A DNA stretch of 64,000 bases. Source: Pyrocephalus nanus (lineage: Eukaryota; Chordata; Aves; Passeriformes; Tyrannidae). Position 1 is the stretch's first letter, and every line of letters starts with the position of its first letter. Below the pieces are notes generated by a model that saw only the letters and a list, made by a program, of their open reading frames with translations, was not told where the DNA came from and did not search any database. The DNA lies in assembly GCA_038380795.1 (NCBI GenBank), contig CM076274.1:16276027-16340026 (forward strand). Reading direction: 5' to 3'. Positions 1-12,647 of this stretch are shown here, in pieces. The translations under genes were made by a program, and so were the position numbers.

Positions 1-3000
1 TCCAAAATTTAATTTGAAGCATCTTTGGTTGAAGGTAACATCTTCCATGTAATTAATTTAAATATGTTTGCTATTTTTTATAGATTTCAGTGTGACAGTG
101 AGAAACTAAAAGATACGAGCAACCTAGGGAGGATTAAAATTTCTCTTTAGGCACAGATATATGTAAATCAGAATAAAATAACTAAGAAAAGCCTGCTGTA
201 TCTGTTCATTCACTAAAATTATTTAAATTTTTTCAGGAACCCTCTGTCAAGTACTAACCAAAAAAAATAAAATAATGAGGAGAAAAATATATCTAAATGA
301 GAAGAAATGTAATGGGAATTGAAAGAATAGGTTTTGGAGACAGGCAAAGCTGTTTAAGACTGAAAATGATTGATTAAAGGGGAAATTTTGACTCATCACT
401 TAGAAGTGAAGCAATGTTGGTGTTACCACAAGGCTGATGTTCTGATGTTGACATGATTTTGTTAATGAACTTACAGAAACTATTTACTATTCCAGTCTGA
501 TCAGGATTTTACTTCTTTCTGTTGATAAATAAAATACCATGGCAAAATGGGATACAAGTCTAAGTGCTTTCTATTTCAGGATTTTGCAATTATTATTTCA
601 CTCTTGTCTATCTGGGAGCCCTTTGTTCCATGAAAATTAGGTCAGGGGGAAAAAAAATTTCAAGTGGAATTAAAAGAGGTGGCTGGAGGAAAATATATGA
701 GAGAAGAATGAATGGTGAAAAGACAAGACAGCTACCATAAGAATCCAAGCAAAACCTACCGAGGCAGATCTCTGGAAAGAAAGCAAAAGGGGAAATTTAT
801 ATAAAGATTAAAATTGCCCATGAGTAAAGGATTTTTCTGATTTGGAATTAGCGATGAAAGGAGGGCAAGAAACTCTGTTTGGTGTGCAATAACAGTTCAA
901 ACAGTCTTCTACATTAATCTTCTATGTCAGGTAGTTTCCTGATACTGCATCTCCAGAGCAATCTTTTGCAGCAGGAGGATACATACTTGGAAGGAAAACT
1001 CCAACACAAAATAGATCAGAAGGAGGGAAAGCCTTAAAATCAAATCCCTCAGATACTCATGTGATAGGAGTATATAAGGCAGTAATTAATAAAAGGGAAA
1101 ATCAGACCCCTTTTAGACTGATTTTTGAAAAATCTTTTCACTTATTAGTAGTAAACCACTCCTCCAAAGCCCAAAAGATTAAAAAAATGAGATCAATATT
1201 TAATTTCACAGAAAGACATACACAGACACACAAAGTATCTTGTTTAAGACAGGATTTTTTTTTTTTTCAATTTTTTTCTGCTTTGCAAACTATCATTGAA
1301 AAATGAGTATACATCTCTTGTCCAGGAACTCTATTGTGCAGTTCTCTTCCTATTTGATTAAAAACACTTTCTGGTGATTTTGATTACCAGAATTGAAGTC
1401 AAACTTAGACCATTTTGCCTGCTTTCCAAGGACAGTCATTTATGGCTGCAAATGTTTGTGGAACTATTCCTCAACTGAGTGTGGTGGAATTTCTTCCCAA
1501 TGGATTGAGACAGAAATATCTCTAAACTGGATCTTTGTTGCAGAAGAATTTGTGATAAAGAGGATATTTTTTGAAACAATGATCTGACACATTGCACAAG
1601 AAAGTCTCCTAATCATTGGCTAAATTTCCTTTCCTATTTGTTTTAATCAATATTTAATAAGTACTTACTATGCTGCAAAATAATTTTACAAGATCAAGAT
1701 GGATTTATAATAGGAGGAGAAAAAGAAAATATCTTCTGAATTATTATCTACCTCCTTTAAATCCATTTGTTCACGGGAGCATTAAAAAATCATTTATTAA
1801 TATTGAATTCCTAACCAAAAGCTCTAATTACTTTTAACAAGGTTTTAAAAAGTGAGGTTGTACTATGAATGCAAAACACAAAGAAAAAAATGTAATATTT
1901 CCTGTTTCAGCCTCACAGGAAAAAGTTGATGTTGGAGGTTTGCACCTCAGTGTTTGAGCTCAAATCCAAAGGACACCTTGGGAGTTGGTGGGAGTTGTAG
2001 CTGTGTGTTGAGAGGTGCAGAGCTGCTGTGTGGTTCTTGTGTTAGGTAAAACCTTTCTCAATAAAGTGATAATACACAAAATGGTAAAACTTTGCATCTA
2101 CCATTCTCCATCTGCCACCTTCCACTTGAGTCTTGCAGGGCTGAGCCTCTCCTTAAACAGCAGAAATAAAAAAAAAAAAATAATACATACTTTGCCTCTG
2201 TTCCTTCTGGAGCCTGGAAAAAAAAACCTTTTGTGCTTCTCAGCATTTTGCAGGACTTGGCCTTGAATGCAGTATGTGACCCTGTGGTCTCTTACTGAAA
2301 TACTGTAGTGTGAGTTTGATAAATATGCTGAACTGGACTGTGTACCTACTGAAGCATATTTTGAATACTCCTCACCAAAATGTCATATATAAATAGAACT
2401 GCTTTAACATATTGCAGGCATCTGGTTTTTTAAAGGATCTTTATGCCTCTCTGGGTTCTTTTATGTTAAAAAGTCAATTATTGCTAACTATCTCTGTAAT
2501 TTTTGGATCATTACCCATTTATCCTTAAGGAAAAATGTCCTTGCTTAGAGATTGCTTAGTGTATAATATGATTACTCTAAATCTGTAATACTTTAATGAC
2601 ATTTGAAGTATCTGTTACTATGCCATTAATTGCTCTTAACATGTCCTGAGTTTTTTTTACCCTCTACAGAAAAAGGTACTCTTACCTATGTGTGTGAATT
2701 GGGTTGTTCTCTAGAATTAGAGCAGTTTTGGTATCTGGTAAATATATTAATGAATCCTCATCAGGAATTTACTGAACAGGTCAATCACTGAATCTCTGTA
2801 TAGAGCTGGAGAGGATATTCAGAAAATACAGTGGTGATAAGAGACTTCAAGTAGAATCAAAGTATGCTCTGAGATCATGATGGTTTTAGACATGACAGAA
2901 AAATTTAGTGATACAGCAAAATTTTCTCCCAGTGCTGAGAGTTTTTCCTTTGATCGTTGCAAGATGGTCTTTTTGCAAGTGAAGTGAAATGGTGTGCTTA

Positions 3001-3533
3001 AAAATATAACTGTTCTTTGGCAAAAAAAAGTCTTGTTTCATCCCCTGAAGAACTGAAGTAATTTCATAAACATGTTTCTGTATTCCATTTAGAAAATGTT
3101 TATTCTCCTGGACATGTAATCCTCAGTTACAGCAACTGTCAAATTAAATGAGCTTACTGAGAAGGATAGATGGTAAACTGGAGAGGCTTTTACTGCAGGT
3201 GACATTCTTTTTGGTGTTTACCTTCAAAACAGGTGGCAGTGTCTGTAGTTGTGTAAACCTCAGTAGTGATTACTCACTCAATAAATACAACATACATGTA
3301 ATAAGCAAAGCCAGCAAATACACTTTGACTGCACAATTTCCTTACAGATGATGTTTTTCTCAGGTGTATTGATCGGAGCCAATATTACATTGCAGTTCCT
3401 GAAACAACTTTGTAATATGTTGTCATTTCAAACTGCCGCCTTTCACATCTGCTACATCATATTATGGGTAGTGAACAACTTAATAAAATTATTTCCTTTT
3501 ATTTCTGTTTGATTTGTCAGACACTTCCCCTCT

Positions 3534-3535
<2 letters not shown>
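1..3535. other. AT-rich noncoding sequence, no gene recognised
   Basis: Unique-looking AT-rich DNA. Frames longer than 60 codons occur (for example 1061-1306 and 2015-2266), but they run through T or A tracts, have no recognisable domain and overlap frames on the other strand. No interspersed repeat was recognised here. Confidence 0.6.

Positions 3536-3564
<29 letters not shown>
3536..3564. repeat. Poly-T run (29 T)
   Basis: An uninterrupted run of 29 T followed by CAG. It could be a simple homopolymer or the reverse-strand A tail of an old insertion, but no repeat body was recognised beside it. It resembles a splice acceptor only because a long T run happens to precede CAG. Confidence 0.95.
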
Positions 3565-5330
3565 CAGAATTAGTTAATGAATGTGTTGCTTTTCCTTTGC
3601 ATCAAGTTTCATACTTGCTCTTAGTGTTTTGATTTTCAACATAGACACACGTGGGTAGCTCACAAGGAAATAGTGTTTTACTTTCTGTTTGTCTTAGTTG
3701 CTGGATCTCAGTTTATCTTTTGGCCAAATGGAGGCAAATTAATTATTTTGACTGTAAAATGCTCTGTGGAATACTGATGGACCAGTATTTGTGATTAGAA
3801 TTAATAATTCCTAAAACTACTATTTACATGATTTACTTCTGTTAGCAAAGAGAACATTTTGTATTCAAGCACTGAAGGCTGAAGTAGGACAATTTCTAAA
3901 ATGGACAGTCAGCTCCAAGATGTCTAGAAGTCATTTCCTCTCCTAAAAGTTATTTAGTATAAAGAGTGTTTCTACTTTTTCCATTTCTGTTCCCTGTAGC
4001 AGTTTATAGTAGATATTAATTCTCAATTTTGGAGCTCCCTTTAGTCACCCACATATTTCTGATATCTGCCCACTGTTAATGAATATGAATGAAATGAAAA
4101 GTAATCCCTCATAACTTAAAATTATTATTGTAGAGTCTGATAGAAATGGGCAGGTTTATATAAAACACTCTAAAGTATATTTTTAATAACCCTCCCTGTA
4201 ATTCTTTGAAGAGCAGATGTCAAAATGTGCTGCAGTAATTTCTCTGAGAAAGGAAATTGTATTAAATTAGAGGCAGAAAAGTCACACAAGAGGCAAATAC
4301 TTAAATTCTTAAATTAAATTTGGTACAGCTCTGTGCATATGAATAGATCTGTTTGCATTATTCATTGTGCATAACTCATTGGCCAGATTTAAGCCTCTTA
4401 TGTTGAGGCACATCATGATTTTGATAGCTTTATTTTCTGATTATTTATAGAAGTTCGGTGAAGTCTTTGTAAGAGCAAATATACAGTGCATCTTGCTCAG
4501 ATAATTGCTTGGCCAGAACAACAATGCAGAAATCTGATGTGTTTTAGAGTCTTTATTACAAGTTAAAAAATTACAATAAAAAAAATTAAAAGAAACCTTC
4601 ATGTACACATAATCAGTAATGGAAAAATATGCATAATGACCAAGAGCAAACCTACATCTGCTCTTGGTTTAAAACATTTACACACATGAAGAGAATGTAT
4701 GAGGAGAATAGGTTTCAGGGTAAGCTGAAATGCAGAATATATGGGGACAATATGATTAACTGGCTTTGAAAAGGATAAAGTGATTGTGAATTCTCAACAA
4801 TTGCAATTAAAAATAGGCTAGTTTTGATGAATTTTTGAATTTTCTAATTCTGTTTAAGAAAATCACTGCAGAACAATAAAGTGGACTGTGATAGTGTATA
4901 AGGTCAATGTGAACATAAACTGAAAATCTTTTTTAAAATGCTGTCAGCACTGTATACCTATGTGAGAATCAGCGTGCGTTAATGATCTAGGTTGCCCTGG
5001 TGAAGGTAGATGGAAATTACAAATACATTTCTTTTGTTGATATTGCTGAAGCCACTTGTTTGCTTTAGCAATATTGTCTAATTTTTTTCTAGGCAGAGTA
5101 TGCATATAGTTATGTACCTATAAGTGCAAATAATACTGAAGTAAAATAATGGAAAGAAGAGCCTCATTGGAGGTGCCACCAAATGTGCCATAGATAAACA
5201 AAATTGCTACATTATTTTTGTAGTCTGGTTACTTTATTTGGGTTAATGACCTTGTGTACTGAGATCTAACAATAATTAGATTGCTTTTCCAAACTGCACT
5301 CTCTGACATCCGAAGCCAATGTCTAGACTG

Positions 5331-5390
5331 AAAGGAAAAAAAAAAACACAAACAAAAAACCAAACAAACAAAAAATAAAAGTTCCAAAGA
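5331..5390. repeat. A-rich / AAAC-like simple repeat
   Basis: Low-complexity tract of A runs broken by single C residues (AAAC and CAAA units). Similar tracts occur at 45113-45150 and, on the complementary strand, at 18723-18767. They may be decayed tails of old insertions or plain slippage products. Confidence 0.8.
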
Positions 5391-7004
5391 GTTCAGAAAC
5401 AAAATAGAGAGAAACTAAACCATGAAAACGCCAAAACTTCTGGCACTACTATTCACTATCACCAAACACAGTATGTGTAGATTATGTTGAGGTCTATGAA
5501 ATTGTCCCACTGTGCTGGAACAGCATCAAAATAAAGTATGGATAGAGGACTTTTTATAACTCTGGTACTTTTTCATTGTGATGGCATTGTAAGTGCAATA
5601 CAGGCCTTAAAGCTTAGACATGAGTGTCACCATTCAAGAGTTATATACATTGTTAGCAAATGTTTTGTGGTCACTAAGATGTGAGACAGACTTTGAGTTT
5701 GTGCTGGACAGACAGAGATTAAATTCAGCTTTCATAGCAGAAGTGAAAGCCAATAGTCTGCTTTGTCACACAGAAATAAGTTAGGATGGGTGTCACGATG
5801 CTGACACATCGCCAGGACAGAAAGGAAAAAAAAAAATCCCCTCCACGTCAGTGTAACTACTCACAGTTCATGTCCTTGGAGTCAGGATTTTACTCCCAGC
5901 TGGGTGATGGCAACCATTTAACTACCTGTGGTTCCTGTTGGAGAGTCAGTAGTGCAGCAGCTCTGAATATTTGAGAAGTGGTATCTTTAGCCAAATATAT
6001 TCCTAAACAAAACAGAAATGTAAGACTGCTATGAGTATGTTTTTGGTTGGAGTCTTCATAGACAACATGGGAGTTTATTTTTGTTCTCTCCTACTTTTTT
6101 AGTGGTTTATTTTATTATAAATACATATTATATCATGAGACATGTTCTGATATTGTTAAATAGCATCTTTAATTGGTATTTAAAATTGTAGTTAAAGCAA
6201 GCAAGTTACTCTATATTTTATTAGCATAGAATTACTGCACTATTAAATCCAGAATAAATAGTGTCTATATTTTAAGCTAAGTACAGTATTAATTATTTTA
6301 CACTGGAGTTTGTTATTTTACACTTAACAGTAAATTAATTTGGTTCAGCTAATGCGTATTAAATCTAGATCCCCATGAAATATGCTTGCTTAAAACCTTG
6401 TTTCAGTATTTCAGAGAGTATATTTCTGGGAAATGTAATTAGTTTATGTAACTGAATTAGAACCTACCCAAGTAATATGCACAGATCCCCCCTTTATCTG
6501 TTGAAAGAGACTCCAGTAGAAAGTAGTTTTCAGGCTTTGGTGGTAAGAAAAAAGGTTTTTCAAACTTCTGGACTGCATAAATCTGTAGAAGACTACATGA
6601 TGTTCACTTCCAGTCCACTAAGATTATGGATGAAATGCAGGGATTTGTTCTATCTGCTAATATTGCATTTGGTTACTGCTTGTTCTTGCACCCCAGCAAG
6701 CATTCGGAATCACATACAACAAGCTATTGGCCTGGAAGATAACAGGTCATGCTTGTGACTTTCCCTTAAGTATCTTTTGCAGGAATAAACCCTTTAAAAT
6801 AAGACAAAATTAAACATCTTGCTCGGTTTATAAAGATTTCAATCACTGTAGAAGTGAGGTCAGGTAAAGTTCAGTTTGAAACAAATTAAGAGTTAAAAAA
6901 AAAAAGGAAGATAAAATCAGCCTTAAAGAAGGGTCAGAGAGTAAGCACTTATTTGAAAAGCATGCACTTATCTGAAGAACAGCATAGCTAATTCAGTTAT
7001 CAAA

Positions 7005-7038
7005 GGGAGGAGGGGAAAGGCAGGGGAAGGGGGCAGGG
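7005..7038 (+). other. G-rich purine tract with G-quadruplex potential
   Basis: A purine-rich stretch holds several runs of three to five G separated by short A-rich or CA loops, which fits the usual pattern for a potential G-quadruplex on the plus strand. It stands out from the AT-rich surroundings. No gene or promoter was recognised next to it. Confidence 0.5.
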
Positions 7039-9079
7039 AAGATGTCTTTACAATTGATATATACTTTATAGACAGACTGGTACAATTGTTCCATTAAGTG
7101 CAGGTATTTTTCTGTCTTAAGCTTCTGAAATCAATGCCCACTAATCTCATAAACAAAGCAAGAGCTGACTTTGAGGGAATTAATGCAGCCCAAATAAGAC
7201 TGGATATAGATATAATGAAGGAATAAATTTATATTACACATCTAAAAAGATTTGACTAACTCCCCTAGAAATAATAACATTCCAACCCGGAACAGGAGAA
7301 ACTGGATTAATGTTAACAGGCTTTATTTAAACTCAATAAAATCCACAAGAGAGATTTCGTTACGTGGAGGATTATCATGTGCAACAGGAAACTGTATAAA
7401 ACTCCAAGATTTTTGAGACAAGGCATTTAACTAAGGGAATGATGACGTAAAGGGAAACATACAGTTCTCACCAAACTTTTTATTTAGAGCAAAGAGATAC
7501 TGATACAGTTTCCCACATCAGATTGTTTGTGTGCACTTTATAAACAATAATGTCCTCTTTTTAAGACTAATGACCTTTCATTTCCCTCCTTGGAAGACTT
7601 CATTTTCTCAGTAATTAAAACCTGTGCTTTAACCATTCATTTCCAATATCATTTAACAAAGTGGTAGCACTTGGTGAGGATGAGTTCCGACTAAACCATG
7701 AGAATGAGGACTACATCTCCATGAGAGGATGGAGATTTGATGCCCAGTTAATGATTACTGCACTTGTTAGAGCCTAAAAAGCAGCCTAAAAGACTGAAGT
7801 TGACTTGGAAAATCCAAGTATTCCTGATGTGTCTCTCTTGGACACATGGGAGCTGTTGACCAACTTCAGCTCTACTTTCATGCTTTCAAAACAGAATAGT
7901 CAAAGAAAACTCTGAGTGCAGTGACAGTTCCTTAACAGTTGTTCAGCTGGATTAATGAGTAAAAGGTGTGATTCATATGCATTATTTTAAGGTTTAATTC
8001 ATAGGACTGGCCAGATGGACGCTTTTTCTAGATGAAGTGATACCATAGTTTAAAAAAAATAAATTAAAAATTCATTTAAATAATCACAGCAGCAAACAAG
8101 TATTTCTGCAACTGAAGCAGAAGTGTTACTGTGAAAGGCAATTGTGTGAATGAGTTTCAAGATCCTTGTTGTCCTGTATTTACATCATAAGTTTTCCAAA
8201 GGGAGTCTTCAGTCCCCTGCTGTGTGTTGTAAGACGTGATGTTCTGTTCTTTGGGAACAGGAGCAATTAAGATGTAGATCATGCAAAACATTTCTGGTTG
8301 TACAGTCATTAAAAATTTTCTCTCTGGCCCTGTCGTGGCACTGCTGGGAATGTTCAAGGACCGCTTCAGCAACACCAAGAAACAAACCTAATGCTGCCCA
8401 TATCAGCCACTGTAGCCAGGTAGTACTGATTTATCCAAATTTTCTCCTCATTATAGAGAAGATAAAAACATATTCCATTTACTGGGTTTATTATTGTGCA
8501 TAATATCATCTTTTCTGTTTGAATTTCATTCTGCTCCATCTTTTTGTTTTGATAATTAAAAAATTTCAAAATGAAAATTGTATTCTATGGCCTATTTTAA
8601 AGCATAACGTAGACAAAGTGGTTTTAGGGCAGTCTGGCATTTGTAGCTTTCACATGATTTATAGAGAAATTTCTGTGCTTGTCTCTAAAGTGATTTTACC
8701 TGCTGTTTTTGAAGAAAAGTGAGGTTTTTTTATTTCATTCTGTTGTTTGCTCATAGATTTGAAGTACCATGTGGAGTCTTTCCTTGCACTAGAAGTGGTT
8801 ACTGAGAGAAATACAGATGAAAGCCGCTCTTCTGTTTCCCCACTTATTTCTGTAAAACCACAGAGTGAACCACAAAAACCCATATTCATGTTTTCAAAGG
8901 AGGTTCACAAAGTGCCCTTTGCCATTTTGCTTCCCTCAGCATCCCTTCCCGATGGAGGAGCTTGTTACAAGAGAGTGGATTGCCACACCATCACATCTGA
9001 GGCATCTAACATCTCCTAATTTCTGGGAACATAGCAAAGGTTTGTGTGTCAAATGATCATACCAGGAAATATGCCCCTA

Positions 9080-9178
9080 GTTTGTGTTCCTAGATGAGAA
9101 GGAGATCAGGCTGGTCAAGCAGGACCTGCCTTTCACAAACCCACACTGGCTGGGCCTGATTCCCTGTTTGTCCTGCTT
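9080..9178 (-). mobile_element. CR1 LINE ORF2 fragment (reverse transcriptase), antisense
   Basis: Read on the minus strand, about 9100-9178 gives a peptide containing QGIRPSQCGFVKGRSCLTSL. This matches the well-known CR1 retrotransposon reverse-transcriptase segment with the pattern PSQ-GF-KGRSCLTNL. CR1 is the main LINE of birds and other reptiles. In the minus direction the frame reaches a stop codon soon after LISF, and the typical continuation is lost. On the other side similarity also fades within a few tens of bases. It is a short, inactive internal relic, and its outer limits are approximate. Confidence 0.85.
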
Positions 9179-10985
9179 GTTGGACTGAATCACTGATATC
9201 CAACACTCTTTCCTATCTGGCTGCAATCCCTTCTGTATGATTAGATTTGCCTCTCACAGCAGCTAAATAGAAGGCTACCTCTCCCTGCTGACTGGCTGTT
9301 ATGTTAGGTATGCCATTCTAGCAGTTTATTATTTTCTATTGACTTAAACTTTGAGGGGAAAAAAAAAAAAGCTGAGAGTGCGAAACTTGATATAGAATTT
9401 GGGTCATAATGAAAGATCCTTTGGTGTTTACACAGTGTCAAATAGCAGACCACTCTTCTTTGCTTTTTATCTTATTTAGACAGAGCCCAAAGCATTTTAG
9501 ATGTCTGTTATGAAAACAAATAAACATCAAACCATGATGTAAAAATTGCTTCGTCTTTCACACTGGTGGAACAGCAGCTGTGTTGGGGCTGTTCTGACAC
9601 TAAAGAAATAACTTCAGACATTTCTCAGGTATCAGGTAACTCTGAGAAAATCAATGCTCTGAGAAAATCTGAAGATTAGAGAGAAGTCTTGAGTCTATAC
9701 AGGCTTGTTAATAACAAGTTGCATGATATTCTTACTAGGGCAAAAGTTTGATATTCAGGAGACAGCTCTGCCATGAAGTGTTTACATATATATATATATA
9801 TATATGTATATAAAGTGCCTGGCCAGTCAATTTGCTATGGCTTTCTAAAAGGCACTTTTCCACAATATTTCATGTTCCCTTCTCCTCTTAGTGGCATTTA
9901 TAGGACCCACAATTCCCAGACCAAGAAAGTTTAGTTTACAAAGTTCCCTTCCTTTGGGAATCCTTCCCTGTTTCACATTCATGTAAACTCATAATGGTGA
10001 CAAGCATGAATTAGTTTTGCACTCTCTTCTGGTGGTAACATTATTTTATTTTCGTCTCTAGCCTTAAAATTTACATTTAAAAAAACTTGCAATATAGCCT
10101 CAGATTCCATTATCTCTTCATAAACAGAGGTGAGGATCATCCATTTTTAATTTAGACTTACCTAAAAATTGTTATAACCCAAGATTCACTTCTCACCTCA
10201 AAAGTTAAAATTCTAATGATGAAGCAGCAAGGTATCTCAAATAAAGAAATTCTTCATTCTAAACTTACCTTTGAGTTAAATATCTCTCCTAATAATGCCA
10301 CTACTTGTTTGTTAGGATATTTTCCAAGGTTTTTTTTGTGCTATGTGAACTTGTGGTCAAACATATGGGTATCTGTTATCATCAGCACATTTGGATTTTC
10401 TTCGTTCATTGAGTGCAAATCCATATTTTTGCTAATATGGTTGGGTTTTCTGTAACTGAAGACTTTAATTTATGCCAAAAGCAATTCAAAAGCTCTCAGA
10501 AGAGGAGTAATTGTGTTGTATTTGATGTTGATGAAACAAAAAAGACAGCAAATAATATGTTACGTGGTTATATTTAACATGCATTAGTGCTGGGGAAAAA
10601 ATTACATAGCTGTCTACAAAGTCAGCAGCAAACTGTGTGTGTCTCAAAGGTTCTTTGACAAATAGGTCTGCAGTTCCAGAAAGGAGCTCATGGAAGGGTT
10701 CTATGATGAGTTCATCTAAACTTCAAATTCCCTAAAAGTTGTTTCTGACATTTTTCATCTGCACACTTAGAATCACAATAGGAGGTTATGACATTACTGC
10801 CCTTAAAAAGACTTTTTTTAGTTTCCTTCTGCTTTACTGTCATATTTAGTTACCTGAGTATTGAATCCTTTCTGCCCTATAGAGAACTCAACATACTTTG
10901 AGCACTGTGTTGGGCACTTCTTCCCAAAAATGTTCCCGATACAAAGCGTTACTTCTGAGCATCCAACAATAGACTGAATTATCCT
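9179..10985. other. AT-rich noncoding sequence
   Basis: Unique AT-rich DNA with a TA microsatellite (9785-9812) and a short 17-bp-spaced direct repeat of CTCTGAGAAAATC near 9640-9668. The frame at 10216-10455 is hydrophobic and low in complexity and is not considered a gene. Confidence 0.55.
9785..9812. repeat. TA dinucleotide microsatellite
   Basis: Alternating TA/AT run with one G interruption near its right end. It is a probable polymorphic microsatellite with no sign of function. Confidence 0.9.
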
Positions 10986-12290
10986 TCAGTTATGTCCTGC
11001 TAGGATTCCTACAGGAGCTGACAGCCTGGGCTCAGTCCTCTGGGACAGCAGCATATGCTTATGCCTTAGGCATGGAGAAACATGGATCTGGTGCTTGCTT
11101 ATTGGTGTATTATAGAAGTTACAAGGAGTGTTTGGCTCATCTGGTTTTGTCCTTTCTGGTTTCTCCTCGATTACCTTGACTTTTCCAGTCTTGTCTCCAC
11201 ATGAGTCATCTGTGTTTTCCACAGGCATTCTGGAAACTGGGCCACAGTGCACTATTTATTGTTTTCTTTCACTCAATCAAACTGTCTTAAGTGCTGTAAA
11301 AGTTTCAAACCAGCATCCCTCCCTCCTTCTCTTTAAGTCCCCAGTGTGTCCTACAGTCACCGCTGTTTTTTTGTACCTCTCTTTTTTTTGTTCAGATGCT
11401 TTTTCATCTTCAGTTTGGATAATGACTCCCTTTTTTGCAACTTTGACTTTTTTATAAACATCATCTCTCTCTCCGTTTCTCCCAAATTGCCCTTTACAAC
11501 TCTAATTCTGTTGAACATGTTCAGCAAGGTCATCTTATCAAGACCCTATTTTCTGGTGAAGTTTTCGTGCATCTTCACATCAATGAATGTCATACTCGAT
11601 TGATCTCTGTCAGCACAAATATTACCAGCCTCCCTTTCCTCACCTCACACCCATTTTCAAGCAATTCTATGAAGTGGAGAATGATTTTCTTAGCCCAGCT
11701 TGGCTAATCACATTCGATCCTTCCTAAAACCCTTTGTCTTGCACAAGAAATGAGAGAATTATGAGGGCAGGAAACCAAGAAGACAACTGCTAGGGTGAAC
11801 CACGCAGTGCAGCAGGCAACAAAAATTTAGAGACAAATTTTCCCAAAATTATAGCGGGATTTCCCAATGTTGCTTACTTACTCTATGGATTTTTTTTTTT
11901 TCCCTCTTCCTACTGCTGCTACTCCAGAGTACTCTGTTGTACCTATGGAGTGTTGGAGTGATCCAGGTACCTGCAAAGAGCTGTTTATGGGATTCAGTGA
12001 GATTGTTCCTAAAGCTTCTGCAGAAACCCCAGTGGTTTTGTTTCTTGGCATGTTGTTGATGACTTGCCCAGCACGCACAGCTCTCTGAAAGAACATCCCA
12101 TAATGCTGCACGTAGGTGTGGTAGGTGTTCACCTGCAATTGTGTACATCTTTTTTCAGCTAAAATCCTTACTTCAAATCCATCAGCTAATGAGCAGAGCC
12201 TGTTTCCGTTGAGCTGATATTCTTTCCACACCTCTCATTTCTTTCTGGCTGAGTGCAGGGTTGTTTTCAAACAACACCATCAGAAATGTA
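10986..12290 (-). pseudogene. Decayed protein-like sequence, unidentified
   Basis: On the minus strand, several protein-like pieces follow one another over about 1.3 kb but lie in different frames with stops between them. From high to low coordinate they are: a charged piece near 12290-12190 (containing ALSQKEMRGVERISAQRKQ); a 117-codon frame at 11878-12231; a piece near 11400-11610 (containing MHENFTRK, a stop, then GLDKMTLLNMFNRIRVVKGN); and an 88-codon lysine- and glutamate-rich frame at 10986-11252. No parent family was recognised and no intact start is apparent. A broken large exon or an old retrocopy would explain this, but so would chance frames in moderately GC-rich DNA. Confidence 0.25.
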
Positions 12291-12626
12291 CTGAGTGGAC
12301 TTGCTGTCATTCATTGTTATAAGGGGCTGCATGAATAAGACAGTTTTCCTCCCAAGAGAAATGTGTGCTAATGGTCAAATGACCTGCAACCACACTGTGA
12401 CTCTCATTAAAGTTAATGGGAATCAGGTCTCAGACCCGCCTGACAATTGACAGGACACCACTTAGTAAGAAAGTTTGTTTAGGGAGAAAAAATGTTAACA
12501 TCAGCTCTAAGATGCCTTAAATATTTTTCCCTTTTCTGTTTCCCTTATCTTTTGTTTTGCCAAAAATAATTTTAAAAAGGCCTTTTAAAGTATAATATTT
12601 GAAGTATTTCCCCTTCCCACAGTGCC

Positions 12627-12647
12627 TTTTTTTTTTTTTTTTTTTTT
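12627..12647. repeat. Poly-T run (21 T)
   Basis: Homopolymer of 21 T followed by AGG, with no adjacent recognisable transposon. Confidence 0.95.

Larger units (their letters stand above)
3565..9079. other. AT-rich noncoding sequence, no gene recognised
   Basis: AT-rich unique DNA containing an AAAC-rich tract near 5331-5390 and a G-rich segment near 7005-7038. Frames at 8157-8378 and 8366-8569 (minus) and 8747-9019 (plus) overlap one another and match no family I recognise. No good start, splice or poly(A) arrangement was seen. Confidence 0.55.

Noticed and set aside
8157..8569. Two adjoining minus-strand frames, at first suspected to be a gene fragment
   Set aside because: The frames differ, neither shows a recognisable motif, and no splice sites join them.
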